64,000 nt of DNA from Pseudanabaena frigida (GCA_003242085.1 QBML01000004.1:124001-188000), one strand, 5' to 3'; counted from the stretch's first letter, positions 36,432 to 45,730 are shown. Numbers and translations: made by a program. The notes: generated by a model from the letters alone, not told the origin.

Positions 36432-37853
36432 ATGGCTCAGTCTCCTCAAGAAGTTCTGCAAATGATCCAAGAGCAGAACATTAAAATGATCGATCTCAAG
36501 TTCATTGATACGCCTGGAATTTGGCAACACTGCTCATTTTACTACAACCAAATTGACGAAAACTCCTTTGTAGATGGGGTTCCCTTCGATGGTTCTAGTA
36601 TTCGTGGTTGGAAGGCAATTAACGAATCTGACATGGCAATGATTCCCGATCCGACTACTGCATGGATCGATCCCTTCATGGAAGTGCCAACTCTTAGCAT
36701 GGTTTGCACGATCGCCGATCCGCGTACTGGTAATTTATACAGCCGATGTCCTCGTGCGATCGCCAAAAAGGCAGTGGAATATCTGCAATCCACTGGCATC
36801 GGTGACACAGCCTATTTTGGTCCCGAAGCTGAATTTTTCATGTTCGATAGTGTTACCTACGGACAAGAAATTAACACTGGCTACTACAAGGTAGACTCTA
36901 GCGAAGGTCATTGGAATACTGGTCGCGAAGAACTTGGGGGCAACCTCGGCTACAAGATTCGTGGCAAGCAAGGTTATTTCCCAGTTTCGCCTTCCGACTC
37001 TTTCCAAGATATCCGCACGGAAATGTTGCTGACCATGGCAGACTGCGGCGTTCCTATTGAAAAGCATCACCACGAAGTCGCAACAGGTGGGCAAGCAGAA
37101 CTCGGTTTCAAATTTGACACAATGGTTCGAGCTGCTGATTACTTGATGACATATAAGTACGTGATCAGAAATGTGGCAAATCGCTATGGCAAGACAGTTA
37201 CCTTCATGCCTAAGCCTCTATTTGGTGATAATGGTTCGGGTATGCACACCCACCAGTCAATCTGGAAGGATGGACAACCTCTATTTGCAGGGGATAAATA
37301 TGCTGGATTGAGCGATATGGCTCTTTACTATATCGGTGGTTTGTTGAAACACGCTCCAGCTCTATTGGCACTTACCAATCCATCAACTAATTCCTATAAA
37401 CGTCTTGTTCCAGGATTTGAAGCACCTGTAAACTTAGCTTACTCGCAAGGCAACCGTTCTGCTTCGATTCGCATTCCTCTCTCTGGCACAAATCCGAAAG
37501 CGAAGCGTTTAGAGTTCCGTTGTCCCGATGCTACCTGTAACCCATATCTTGCTTTCGCGGCAATGTTAATGGCAGGGCTAGATGGTATCAAGAATCAGAT
37601 TCATCCTGGTGAATCTCTTGATGTTGATATCTATGAACTGTCTCCTGAAGAGCTATCAAAGATTCCTTCTACCCCAGGGTCATTGCGTGAAGCCTTATCA
37701 AACTTGAAAGCAGATCATGCATTCTTAACTGAAGGTGGCGTGTTTACAGAAGACTTCATCAATACTTGGATTACTTACAAGTTGACCAATGAAGTTCTCC
37801 CAACTGAAATTCGTCCTCATCCTTATGAGTTCAGCCTCTATTACGACTGCTAA
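36432..37853 (+). CDS. glnA: Glutamine synthetase type I
   Basis: A 473-residue dodecameric enzyme making glutamine from glutamate, ammonium and ATP, the entry of nitrogen through [37 protein letters not shown], the ATP-site [16 protein letters not shown] and NRSASIRIP are diagnostic. The adenylylation-loop region near the C-terminus is [20 protein letters not shown], without the usual enterobacterial Tyr-modification context; cyanobacteria instead use inactivating factors. An NtcA site lies upstream and a strong terminator follows. Confidence 0.98.
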   Translation: MAQSPQEVLQMIQEQNIKMIDLKFIDTPGIWQHCSFYYNQIDENSFVDGVPFDGSSIRGWKAINESDMAMIPDPTTAWIDPFMEVPTLSMVCTIADPRTGNLYSRCPRAIAKKAVEYLQSTGIGDTAYFGPEAEFFMFDSVTYGQEINTGYYKVDSSEGHWNTGREELGGNLGYKIRGKQGYFPVSPSDSFQDIRTEMLLTMADCGVPIEKHHHEVATGGQAELGFKFDTMVRAADYLMTYKYVIRNVANRYGKTVTFMPKPLFGDNGSGMHTHQSIWKDGQPLFAGDKYAGLSDMALYYIGGLLKHAPALLALTNPSTNSYKRLVPGFEAPVNLAYSQGNRSASIRIPLSGTNPKAKRLEFRCPDATCNPYLAFAAMLMAGLDGIKNQIHPGESLDVDIYELSPEELSKIPSTPGSLREALSNLKADHAFLTEGGVFTEDFINTWITYKLTNEVLPTEIRPHPYEFSLYYDC

Positions 37854-37862
37854 TTAAGTTCT

Positions 37863-37897
37863 AATTAAAAAAGGGCGCATCGCGCCCTTTTTTAATT
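37863..37897. terminator. Perfect 16-bp palindrome, bidirectional terminator
   Basis: Arms 37863-37878 and 37882-37897 are perfect around ATC, with apex GGGCGC-ATC-GCGCCC, flanked by A- and T-runs on both sides. It sits between convergent glnA and the TVP38 gene and overlaps the stop of the latter. Confidence 0.85.
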
Positions 37898-38629
37898 GCT
37901 AGCTTCAGCAAGCGCCTTGCTAGCGATACGTGTGGCATATACTGTTATTGCAACTGTGGCAATAAAGCCGATTATACGAATAGCCCATTGAATAGAGGGA
38001 TCTGTAGGTTGGTTCTCACTACCAATACGGGCGATGTCACCAGCTAGAGAACCAATATAGACATACATCACTGTTCCAGGGAGCATTCCTACTGAAGCGA
38101 TCGCATAGTCTCTCAGGCTGACACCAGTTATCGCAAATGCATAATTCAGTAAATTGAATGGAAATACTGGGGATAGGCGCGTTAATAAAACAATTTTGAA
38201 TCCAGAGTGTGTAACTGCTCGATCAATCGCGGCAAACTTCTGGTTCCCCTCGATCTTTTTACTAATCCATTCGCGTGCTAAGTAACGCCCAATTAGAAAT
38301 GCGGCGATCGCACCTAAAGTAGCGCCAATAAATACATAGAGCGAACCGAAGATTGTCCCAAACAAAACGCCTGCACCTAAAGTTAAAGCTGTGCCGGGGA
38401 TAAAGGCAACAGTCGCAACAATGTACACGAGGACAAATGCAACACCTCCAACATAACCGAGACTTTCAATCCATTTCAAAGCAGATCGAAGAAGTTCTTG
38501 AGGATTGAAGTTTTGGATGGTTAAATTATCTTGGGCAAATGCGGGACTAACGTCGATCGTATTAATGCATAGTAATGCGATCGCCATCATAACAACGACT
38601 ACTAAGTTTCTTCTATTCATTAGCAACAT
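37892..38629 (-). CDS. TVP38/TMEM64 (VTT-domain) membrane protein
   Basis: A 245-residue inner-membrane protein with an N-terminal signal-anchor (VVVMMAIALLCINTIDV) and the VTT core FIPGTALTLGAGVLFG, GAIAAFLIGRYLAR and LTRLSPVFPFNLLNYAFAIT. DedA/TVP38 proteins are implicated in lipid scrambling and membrane homeostasis. Its start overlaps the arsM stop by 10 bases, so they form an operon. Such a gene is often found beside arsenosugar biosynthesis genes, which suggests a role in arsenic handling. Confidence 0.88.
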   Translation of the reverse strand: MLLMNRRNLVVVVMMAIALLCINTIDVSPAFAQDNLTIQNFNPQELLRSALKWIESLGYVGGVAFVLVYIVATVAFIPGTALTLGAGVLFGTIFGSLYVFIGATLGAIAAFLIGRYLAREWISKKIEGNQKFAAIDRAVTHSGFKIVLLTRLSPVFPFNLLNYAFAITGVSLRDYAIASVGMLPGTVMYVYIGSLAGDIARIGSENQPTDPSIQWAIRIIGFIATVAITVYATRIASKALAEASN

Positions 38630-39588
38630 CCACCGCCGTTATAGTGCCAAGTAGAATCTGTAACAACTACTTCTTGCGGAAACTTTTGAGCAAGTTTTGA
38701 TGCTGTTTTATCACATACAGAAGTTGGATTTCCGCGTTGTAAAACATGACCTGCGCGATCGTCTAAAAAGGCATCTAATCCGCTATATATTGCAGTTTTT
38801 CCTGTAAATACACAAGCTCCATCCTCGGGGATGGGAACCTTAAATGATACTGAGTCTAAACTCTCTAACATCAGTGGTGTATCTAGATCGAAGCTATGAA
38901 TATCTAGAAGTCGATAGGGGCGGCGAGCGCGAACTTCTATCTGCCCAAATCCTGCTGCGATGAGATAGTGAATATATTCGTCATAGGTCATCGCTCCAGA
39001 TAGACACATAGCACGCAAACGCTCGTCAGCTTGTAGGATTGCAGGAATCGGGCGGGTGGCGATCGGATCGCTCATAATCAGTCTTCCCTTAGGCTTGAGA
39101 ACTCGATAGACCTCTTTTAACGCCCGTTGTAAATCTTTTGCGTCAAATATATTAAATAGGCAATTTTGAGCAACTACATCAACTGAAGAATCGGGTATGG
39201 GTAATGCAAAGGCATCTCCTGCTAAGATTTCTACAAATTCAGGATCGAACCAAGAATTTTCTTGAGCAGCTAATTGTAAATTGCGTGTAGCCACCTCACG
39301 CATTGCTTCCACAGGCTCGATCGCGATCACACCACGTTTGCGACGGCAGAAATAGGCAAATTGCAATGCTTCTAAGCCACCACCAACCCCAATATACAAA
39401 ACTGTTGGCGAGCCTCTTAATTCCGTAGGATGAATAGTTGTACCGCAGCCATAGTTCATTTGCTGCATGATTTCAGGTATTTTCAAATCGGGATATTGCA
39501 TTGGTGGTGTACTAATACAGCACAAACCAACTTGAGGTGTTTTAGCAGCTTCTGTATAAAATTCGGCAGCAGTTTCAAGATAGCTCAT
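38620..39588 (-). CDS. arsM: Arsenosugar-type arsenite methyltransferase ArsM
   Basis: A 322-residue SAM-dependent methyltransferase. The glycine-rich SAM site is VLYIGVGGGLEALQFAYFCR, with GDAFALPIPDSSVDVVAQNC as motif II region. Cysteines that could bind As(III) occur in GLCCIST, NYGCGTT, QNCLFN and the terminal GGGCC. The extended C-terminal half (PEDGACVFTGKTAIYSG) matches the arsenosugar-biosynthesis ArsM group as I recall it. The radical-SAM partner ArsS is not next to it. It is coupled by a 10-base overlap to a TVP38 membrane protein. Confidence 0.82.
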   Translation of the reverse strand: MSYLETAAEFYTEAAKTPQVGLCCISTPPMQYPDLKIPEIMQQMNYGCGTTIHPTELRGSPTVLYIGVGGGLEALQFAYFCRRKRGVIAIEPVEAMREVATRNLQLAAQENSWFDPEFVEILAGDAFALPIPDSSVDVVAQNCLFNIFDAKDLQRALKEVYRVLKPKGRLIMSDPIATRPIPAILQADERLRAMCLSGAMTYDEYIHYLIAAGFGQIEVRARRPYRLLDIHSFDLDTPLMLESLDSVSFKVPIPEDGACVFTGKTAIYSGLDAFLDDRAGHVLQRGNPTSVCDKTASKLAQKFPQEVVVTDSTWHYNGGGCC

Positions 39589-39678
39589 AAAAATTTATTC
39601 AGAATTTGATGAAAAATTAGGAAAGGGTCATATAGCTACTATAGCAATCGCTACAACGCTTAAGACTAGTTAAAAATG

Positions 39679-39717
39679 CAAAAACAGAGTCTCAGCTTTG
39701 CTGAGACTCTGTTTTTG
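39679..39717. terminator. Perfect 18-bp palindrome
   Basis: Arms 39679-39696 and 39700-39717 are perfect around TTT, with apex CAGC-TTT-GCTG and flanking A5/T5. It lies downstream of the 39754-41301 gene (minus) and upstream of arsM, so it terminates the former. Confidence 0.75.
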
Positions 39718-39753
39718 GAAATATGGGTTTACTCTTTAGTCCTTACCTCTTTT

Positions 39754-41301
39754 TTAGAAAAGAGTAGGAATATTGTTTGGTCGTAAGTCTTTGTAATCTA
39801 GGATCTTGCGGATCATGTCAAATGTAGGCAAAGAATTATCAATAGGGATCAGTGCAGTTAGCTGTCCTGGTAAAACTTGCATTACAGGAGGCATCTCTGG
39901 CGTGAAAAAGTCGATCGCGCGATCGACCAATGAATTCTCACCCTTTGCAAAGGCATTGGTGTAAGTACATTGATTGCTTGCTTGGGGGAGACCTGCAACA
40001 TTAAATAAACCAAGAGGAATTCCTTGCGATGATGGAAGGAATCTTGCAACTGTTTGAGTAAGAACTGTTGAAGTTTGAATTTGAGTGAAGTAGTCGTAAA
40101 TTTTAACATTGCGATCGATCTGACCAATGCGTTGGGAGTCAATACCCGAAACAGTTCTCAATGTGCCATAAGCAGATGGATCGCTTGGTAGAATCAGGTT
40201 AACATTGGCAAAGTTCTTGAGCAGTTGAAATTCGCTATAGCCCAATGGACGATTTTGTAAATCGAACAAGCGGACAATAATGCGATCGCCTGGGTTAACA
40301 CCTGCACCAATAAAGTTGGCACGCTGATTAACGGGAAAACGATAATCACCAATAAAGCGTTCTTTGATGAATTTTTTAGAGCTCTTAGATTTGATCGATA
40401 TGCGTGCAATTACTTCGGAAAAACGTGGCTGAGACTGTAAAACAGCTAGTCTGAAATGTCCGCGATGAGGATTTTTCTTGGACATCTCAACGCCTTCTTG
40501 ATCTCTACGATCCTTGCGATCTTTACGATCGTCGCCATCGTAGTCATCATCTTCATCGTCGTAGTCTTTTCTAGTGACGATAATTGGTTTCGTTGACTGT
40601 ACGGTTGAAGTCTGAATAACAGTAGTCTGAGAAGTAGTCTGGGAACCATTCGAGATTCCTAAGTCGCGATCGGAAAGCGTTGAGTTATTAGAAATAGAAG
40701 TGTTGTTAGAGGAATTGCTAGCAGTTGTATATACAGATGTAACCCGCCTAGCAGTTATCTCTGATTCTCTGACTGTCACAAGTGAAGTGAAGGATTTTAC
40801 TTCTTCGATCTCAAATCTGGAATCCTTGACTCCATTAGGAAGATCGTAGCGAACACTCGTAATTGCCTTGAGATCGCCGTTGTAAATATCATCTAGTGAA
40901 ATTTTTTCGCTTAAACGACTGAGGGAAATTACTTCCACAGGAGTGAAGTATCTACCTGCAGTTTTACTCAGTAGACGCGCACCAGAGTTAGTATAAACTT
41001 CACGCCATTCTCCAGCTCGTTTGACATAGAGTTGATAGACGACGTTTGCATAGGTGGTAGTGGGTTTGTTGGCCACATCGAACAAAATACCAATACTTGA
41101 AAGGTTACCAGAATTGTCGAGTAGGCGTAGGATCTGAACCCCCGTCTGCCAATCTTGGGGAACTTGAGCAACAATTTGGGGAACAGATGGTGCGGCGATC
41201 GCATCTAATGTGGATAGAAAAGGAATAGTAGTTAGGGTAGCGGCAAAAAGAGACACAGAAGTCCTATGAATTGCGCGGAAATTTTTATGAAAAATATTCA
41301 T
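39754..41301 (-). CDS. Conserved exported protein, unknown function
   Basis: A 515-residue protein with an N-terminal signal peptide (TSVSLFAATLTTIPFLSTL then DAIAAP). The first domain (about 45-185) looks beta-rich. A Ser/Thr/Asn low-complexity linker and a short Asp/Lys/Arg block (DDEDDDYDGDDRKDRKDR) come next, and a second domain from about residue 275 contains RFPVNQRANFIGAGVNPGDR and FDLQNRPLGYSEFQLL. It should be periplasmic or outer-membrane associated. I do not recognise a characterised family; it appears to be cyanobacterial. Confidence 0.8.
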   Translation of the reverse strand: MNIFHKNFRAIHRTSVSLFAATLTTIPFLSTLDAIAAPSVPQIVAQVPQDWQTGVQILRLLDNSGNLSSIGILFDVANKPTTTYANVVYQLYVKRAGEWREVYTNSGARLLSKTAGRYFTPVEVISLSRLSEKISLDDIYNGDLKAITSVRYDLPNGVKDSRFEIEEVKSFTSLVTVRESEITARRVTSVYTTASNSSNNTSISNNSTLSDRDLGISNGSQTTSQTTVIQTSTVQSTKPIIVTRKDYDDEDDDYDGDDRKDRKDRRDQEGVEMSKKNPHRGHFRLAVLQSQPRFSEVIARISIKSKSSKKFIKERFIGDYRFPVNQRANFIGAGVNPGDRIIVRLFDLQNRPLGYSEFQLLKNFANVNLILPSDPSAYGTLRTVSGIDSQRIGQIDRNVKIYDYFTQIQTSTVLTQTVARFLPSSQGIPLGLFNVAGLPQASNQCTYTNAFAKGENSLVDRAIDFFTPEMPPVMQVLPGQLTALIPIDNSLPTFDMIRKILDYKDLRPNNIPTLF

Positions 41302-41386
41302 CTTGATTTATTCCTAGCTTGATTTGATTTTATTTGTAGTTACTAGAGTCAACATAAATGCAGCATTCTGCGATCGAACTAGAACC

Positions 41387-41435
41387 AATAAACTTTGTGA
41401 AAGTATTGATGAGTAACACTTTCACAAAGTTTATT
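41387..41435. promoter_or_regulatory. Perfect 18-bp inverted repeat upstream of exported-protein gene
   Basis: Arms read AATAAACTTTGTGAAAGT and its complement around a 13-base loop, 86 bases upstream of the 41301 start codon. It has no T-run and no GC-rich apex, so an operator or an mRNA leader hairpin is more likely than a terminator. No regulator is identified. Confidence 0.45.
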
Positions 41436-41652
41436 ATGATTCTCTCGATCGATAATGGCTGTAAGTTGACGCATAACTATATGGGCGCACAATGCGTCTC
41501 GGTATTGGCAAAAAGACTCTACTTATTAGGACGATTTCACTATTTTTTTGTTCCAACCTCCAAAAGAAGAAAACCGAAGTTGTAAAGGTTTCTTCTTTTG
41601 GAGATTTAGATCCTGGAGGCTACAGGAATGAAAGAGATAGCTAGAACAAATC

Positions 41653-41707
41653 AAAACCCCAATAAATAGAGGCAGCACTAAGCGTCGCCTCTATTTATTG
41701 GGGTTTT
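41653..41707. terminator. 21-bp palindrome with degenerate apex
   Basis: Outer arms 41653-41673 and 41687-41707 are perfect and carry the AATAAATAGAGGC block shared with palindromes at 5014, 49484 and 57637. The apex has mismatches, so this copy appears to be decaying. It lies downstream of the 41765 gene (minus). Confidence 0.65.
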
Positions 41708-41764
41708 ATGTCTAAGCAAAACTTGCATTGCTATAGATCTTGTCTTATCTATGGTTACTGAGTT

Positions 41765-42184
41765 TTAGAGAAACCGCGATATTTGAATTTGCACCCAAAA
41801 GTTTTGTAGGCGATCGCTCAGACTGGCTTGAGGAAATCTCGTCTGAGCTTGCCATTTGTCCAGTAACAAATGTCCCATTGGTGTGAGACGAAAACTATCG
41901 GTAATTCCTTGTCCGTCAACCTCTCGCCTTAGTACGCCAACTTGAATCAGCCACAATAAAGAATTCTCGGTAATGATTAAATTGGTAGGGCTAGTTAAAT
42001 ATTGATTTTTGATGCCATCACTACCTGCGATCGCCCGCAAATTTACGCCCTGGGTTGACATGTCAGCGAACAACTTGACTGTAAATGGAGCGCATTGCAA
42101 AGCTATTTCTGCCCTTCGCAATATTTTAGGTTCATATTCAGCAAAACCTTCATTGTTCTTTGGAGGTAAAGTTTCGGTTGACAT
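41765..42184 (-). CDS. Conserved cyanobacterial hypothetical protein (Npun_F0494-like)
   Basis: A 139-residue soluble protein with no signal peptide. ILRRAEIALQCAPFTVKLFA and SLLWLIQVGVLRREVDGQGI then FRLTPMGHLLLDKW suggest a winged-helix-like fold. The layout resembles the cyanobacterial Npun_F0494 family as I recall it, of unknown function. It is a single-gene unit between palindromes. Confidence 0.7.
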   Translation of the reverse strand: MSTETLPPKNNEGFAEYEPKILRRAEIALQCAPFTVKLFADMSTQGVNLRAIAGSDGIKNQYLTSPTNLIITENSLLWLIQVGVLRREVDGQGITDSFRLTPMGHLLLDKWQAQTRFPQASLSDRLQNFWVQIQISRFL

Positions 42185-42282
42185 TGCGGGTTGTTAAAAA
42201 TCTATTAATTCAATATTCTAGCGCTGAGTTAAGTGTTGCTTCGCACGATAGCGATCGTAAATTATTTATGAATTTCAGATAA

Positions 42283-42335
42283 GGTTTAGAATCCTCTCAG
42301 CCATTAGGATAAATTGGCTGAGAGGATTCTAAACC
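42283..42335. terminator. Perfect 21-bp palindrome with 11-base loop
   Basis: Arms 42283-42303 and 42315-42335 are perfect. The apex differs from the GC-NNN-GC set because the loop is 11 bases. It lies just downstream of the Lys-rich micro-ORF (minus strand) and could terminate it. Confidence 0.6.
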
Positions 42336-42380
42336 CCATACAAATCATTGAGGATTACTGTAATTCAGCCAATTCTTAGA

Positions 42381-42476
42381 TTAATCGTATCTTTTAGGAT
42401 CTTTCTTTTCCTTCTTTTCGGAAGGATCTTTTTTTGGTTTTTTGGACTCTTTATTACCCTTTTGTTCTTTCGACAT
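42381..42476 (-). CDS. Lys-rich 31-residue small protein
   Basis: It begins MSKEQKGNKESKKPKKDP and continues with repeated K/E/P/D residues to DPKRYD; almost entirely Lys, Glu, Asp, Ser and Pro. GGAGA lies five bases before the ATG. Small MSKEQKGNKE-type proteins occur in many bacteria as I recall, with no established role. Very basic and disordered, perhaps nucleic-acid binding. Flanked by palindromes on both sides. Confidence 0.65.
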   Translation of the reverse strand: MSKEQKGNKESKKPKKDPSEKKEKKDPKRYD

Positions 42477-42599
42477 TATTTTCTCCATTACATATCAAAA
42501 TCTAAAATAGGCATTGCAAAATGCCACTTATACTCACCATTCTAACTTAATCCTAAATAATTTGTGAGCTTCCCCAATTTCACTCAACATCATATTATG

Positions 42600-42649
42600 A
42601 AACCAATTTCAGAGTTGACAGCTTGTGCTGTCAACTCTGAAATTGGTTT
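42600..42649. terminator. Perfect 23-bp palindrome
   Basis: Arms 42600-42622 and 42627-42649 are perfect around TTGT, with apex ACAGC-TTGT-GCTGT. It lies between the divergent Lys-rich micro-ORF and the pentapeptide gene, thus not at an obvious 3' end. Confidence 0.6.
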
Positions 42650-42752
42650 GAACCTATGCAATCCTATAGGGTGAAGTGCAATCCATAGCGATCGCCTATA
42701 TTTAAATCAATAGCTGCAAATAGCTAAATGACTAAGCTAGAGAGCGATTGCA

Positions 42753-43334
42753 ATGATGACCATTCAAAATTCTAGAACTCACTCTTTTAAACATAATGCC
42801 CTCGCAATGGGAATGGCATTAAAGAAGATGTATGAAACGGGGCGAAAAGATTTTGATTCCGAGGATTTTTCAGGTCTAAAGCTATCATGCTGTAAGCTGC
42901 CAGCAATTAATCTGACAAGTTCTGATTTGCGAGATGCCGATCTCGATCTGACTGATTTAAGTGGAGCCGATCTACGGGGGGCAAATCTAGAGCGATCGAC
43001 ACTTAGCTTTACAAACCTGACTAATGCGGATTTGAGTAATGCTAATTTGAGGGAAGTGAATCTGGGGGGAGCCGATCTGAGTGGAGCAATTTTGAGCGGA
43101 GCGATTCTCCAAAATGCAAATTTGCGGGGTGCAAACCTTAGCAATGCCCAGCTTGAATTTGCCGATCTCCAAGGCGCTGACCTAACAGGAGCCAACTGCT
43201 GTTTTTGTAACTTCAGCCATGCAAATCTCAACAATGCTGACCTAACTGAGGCAAATTTAGACAATGCAAATCTGTTAAACAGCAATATCGAAAATGCAGT
43301 GCTAAAGGGAACAAGTTGGGAATCCGCAAATTAA
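42753..43334 (+). CDS. Pentapeptide-repeat protein
   Basis: A 193-residue protein. From about residue 45 it is a run of A(D/N)LxX pentapeptides (for example ADLDLTDLSGADLRGANLER), predicting a right-handed quadrilateral beta-helix. No signal peptide or other domain is seen. The N-terminal 40 residues include KKMYETGRKDFDSEDFSGLK, a short cap similar to the one at the start of the 47069 protein. Function unknown. Confidence 0.88.
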   Translation: MMTIQNSRTHSFKHNALAMGMALKKMYETGRKDFDSEDFSGLKLSCCKLPAINLTSSDLRDADLDLTDLSGADLRGANLERSTLSFTNLTNADLSNANLREVNLGGADLSGAILSGAILQNANLRGANLSNAQLEFADLQGADLTGANCCFCNFSHANLNNADLTEANLDNANLLNSNIENAVLKGTSWESAN

Positions 43335-43377
43335 AATATCGGGATCTAGTTAGAGCTTAGTGACAGTCATATCTTAA

Positions 43378-44718
43378 TTACTCAATACCGATCGCTAGAC
43401 GATTGTAAACAGTCGCTAATGCATTGGCATCACCAACATTTCCGGGGAATAAGACAACAGGTAAATCGGGAAATCGGGGATGATTTTCAGGGGTACGCAC
43501 CACAGAACAGCCTGCGAGAATTTGTCCTAAAAGTCTTGCAGTTGGTAAGTCCAGTCCAGTACTTAAAACATCGTTAGAAGTAATTCCACCCTTACTAATT
43601 AAAAAACCAATATCTGCGGGTAATTCCTGCACGATCGCCATCAATAGTGCAGAGACTGATTGACCAAAGGCGAGACGAGTTGAGATATCGGTAAATTCCA
43701 ATTCTTTACGGCTGGTAAATACAACCGCAGTTTTGCCTGCATCATGGGCTTGCTGAACTTGAGTTAATGCTTCTTGTTTGAGAATTTCTGATTGGGACGT
43801 AGGATCGTTCAATAGTCGAGAAACATCGATCTCAACTGGAAATGTGTTGGGCGCTTTGAGCAGGTTTTCTAATTGCTCGGTAGTTTTTTTAACATGGGAA
43901 CCGACGATCGCTACCCCTGCTTTGTGCGATTGCATGTACTTCGACATATCTTCCGCAGGAATTGGCTGCGGCGGTAACTTCGCTAGTGCAGTCAGCAAAC
44001 TGGCTGCACTACGAAATAAGAACCGCTTACCAGTAGCAGCGATCGCCAAAATATCAGAGGCAAATTGATTGAGATCGGCTTGGTTCTCGGCATCAACAAC
44101 ACCGCATTGATTGTCATGCAATCGTGCTAAGCGTTGACGGACACCTGAACGAATATCTCCCAATAAAAAACGCTCTACCTCTGTCGCAGGAATTTTGCCC
44201 TTAGTTTTTTCTTCGACATAATCAGGTAAATAGCTATGGGTATAGCCAAAGACAGAATCCTTGGCAAATTCGGTTTCATGGACTGGGGTTGGCACACCAT
44301 TAACAACTAAATAATGCACGCTTGATTTAGTAAAGCGCCCCCCTTCAAAAAATGCTGGCACGAGAAAATGTGCGTCAAAACCACCCAACTCTTCGGCGAT
44401 CGCATCAGTCTCGATCGGATAATGTCCGCGTAGGGTCGAGTCGGATCGGCTGACGATCATAAATTCATGAATACCTTCAGCTTCAAGAGCTGGTTTGAGA
44501 TTACGACAAACTTCGCGAGTCACCTTTGTTGCATCTTCAGGCGTAAGCGATCGCGTATTTGTTAGCACAAACATAATGGGCGAAGCATCAGCCAACCCAA
44601 TCCGTAAGGTTTCCACATCCCATTTAGTCAGCAATAGGCAACTATGAACAGTTTGCGAACCTGTTGGGTCGTCATCAAGAACAATAATTTTAGGCTGATG
44701 AGAAGAAGTAGCTGCCAT
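43378..44718 (-). CDS. Four-carbon acid sugar kinase family protein (DUF1537)
   Basis: A 446-residue kinase-like protein. The N-terminal IIVLDDDPTGSQTVHSCLLL is the substrate-side motif, SRSDSTLRGHYPIETDAI is highly conserved, and the C-terminal nucleotide domain has LISKGGITSNDVLSTGL and VVLFPGNVGDANAL. Family members (OtnK/DtnK/LtnK) phosphorylate four-carbon sugar acids such as erythronate; the exact substrate here cannot be told. No aldolase or dehydrogenase partner is adjacent. Confidence 0.88.
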   Translation of the reverse strand: MAATSSHQPKIIVLDDDPTGSQTVHSCLLLTKWDVETLRIGLADASPIMFVLTNTRSLTPEDATKVTREVCRNLKPALEAEGIHEFMIVSRSDSTLRGHYPIETDAIAEELGGFDAHFLVPAFFEGGRFTKSSVHYLVVNGVPTPVHETEFAKDSVFGYTHSYLPDYVEEKTKGKIPATEVERFLLGDIRSGVRQRLARLHDNQCGVVDAENQADLNQFASDILAIAATGKRFLFRSAASLLTALAKLPPQPIPAEDMSKYMQSHKAGVAIVGSHVKKTTEQLENLLKAPNTFPVEIDVSRLLNDPTSQSEILKQEALTQVQQAHDAGKTAVVFTSRKELEFTDISTRLAFGQSVSALLMAIVQELPADIGFLISKGGITSNDVLSTGLDLPTARLLGQILAGCSVVRTPENHPRFPDLPVVLFPGNVGDANALATVYNRLAIGIE

Positions 44719-44842
44719 TGCTTTCTAAAGTTGAAAATTAGTGCTCTTAGAAGCTTATCCTGATTTACGCGATAACACCCAATCTTGTTGCTAATGAGCT
44801 TAAAGAAGATGCTTTGTGCTGTTATCCATCTCTTGTTCTACT

Positions 44843-45730
44843 TTAAGTGCGTCTGCCCAATGCTACGCACAAAAGCACACCTGTTGCAAACCCAAATGTC
44901 GTGAGCTTCATCGGTTCTCCTAAAAGTACGGCTGATGCCAAAATTGTTAGAAATGGCTGAAATAGCTGTAGTTGTCCCACGCGAGCAATGCCACCAAAAT
45001 ATAAGCCCCGATACCATGCAAAAAAAACAAGAAACATGCTGAACAGGCTGAGATATAGAAAACCTAGCCAAGCATTGCTGGAAATAGTTGCTAAAGAAGC
45101 TGGTAAATGTTGCAATACAATCGGTAACAAAATAGGAAAAGCAAGTACTAGTGCCCAGCAAACTACCTGCCATGAGCCAAAAGTCCTTGCCAAAATCGCT
45201 CCCTCTGCATAGCCCAGACTTGCTGTAACGACTGCTCCTAATAAAGCTAAATCAGCAAAACGAATAGCCCCTGCGCCAGAAGTCATGGCAAATGTGACGA
45301 CTAATCCACTGCCTGCGATCGCAAAGAGCCAAAATGTTACCGATGGTCGTTCGCCTGCTCGCCAAAATCCAAACATTGCTGTAGATAATGGCAGTAGCCC
45401 TATAATTACCGCTCCATAAGAAGCGGAAGTATCCCGCATCGCCAAAGTTGATAATAGTGGAAACCCGATAATACCGCCGATCGCTACAACTGCAAAATTG
45501 GGTAGAAATTTCCAATGCGGAAGTGGCTGCCGAGTAGAGATCAGTAAAATTAACGACAAACTAGCAGCAATGACCGCTCGGCCAAGCCCAACGAAGACAG
45601 GATCGAATTCAGTAAGTGCAATCCGAGTTGCTGGCAAAGTGATGCTAAAAATTAGTACCCCAAGCAACCCGTAAACAAGCCCCATGATGTCTTGTCTGGA
45701 TTTTGGAGATTGTATAGTCATTTGCCTCAA
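44843..45730 (-). CDS. EamA/DMT-family transporter
   Basis: A 295-residue membrane protein with about ten hydrophobic segments in two repeated EamA halves, for example VYGLLGVLIFSITLPATRIA and AWLGFLYLSLFSMFLVFFAW. The substrate is unknown; DMT permeases export amino acids, nucleobases or metabolites. A short alternate start four codons in is possible (MTIQSPKS). Upstream lies the nested palindrome region. Confidence 0.9.
   Translation of the reverse strand: MRQMTIQSPKSRQDIMGLVYGLLGVLIFSITLPATRIALTEFDPVFVGLGRAVIAASLSLILLISTRQPLPHWKFLPNFAVVAIGGIIGFPLLSTLAMRDTSASYGAVIIGLLPLSTAMFGFWRAGERPSVTFWLFAIAGSGLVVTFAMTSGAGAIRFADLALLGAVVTASLGYAEGAILARTFGSWQVVCWALVLAFPILLPIVLQHLPASLATISSNAWLGFLYLSLFSMFLVFFAWYRGLYFGGIARVGQLQLFQPFLTILASAVLLGEPMKLTTFGFATGVLLCVALGRRT

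Larger units (their letters stand above)
41302..41764. other. Intergenic region with two long inverted repeats
   Basis: A 463-bp spacer between the exported-protein gene and the 41765-42184 gene (both minus). It holds a perfect 18-bp inverted repeat (41387-41404 with 41418-41435, loop 13 bases), an imperfect hairpin around CCAAAAGAAGAAA near 41559-41602 and the palindrome at 41653-41707. A 75-codon frame on the plus strand spans these repeats and looks spurious. Confidence 0.6.
42185..42752. other. Intergenic region with a micro-ORF and two palindromes
   Basis: A 568-bp spacer between the 41765-42184 gene and the pentapeptide-repeat gene. It contains a 21-bp palindrome (42283-42335), a Lys-rich 31-codon gene (42381-42476, minus), and a 23-bp palindrome (42600-42649). 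The last 100 bases hold the pentapeptide gene promoter; no motif was identified. Confidence 0.6.

Noticed and set aside
41358-41585. 75-codon plus-strand ORF in the 41.3-41.8 kb spacer
   Set aside because: It runs through an 18-bp inverted repeat and a hairpin and shows no protein-like pattern or RBS.
42779-43285. 168-codon ORF antisense to the pentapeptide gene
   Set aside because: It is the reverse-frame shadow of ANLxx codon repeats, rich in Arg/Ser/Ala; the same is true of the frame at 47298-47636.
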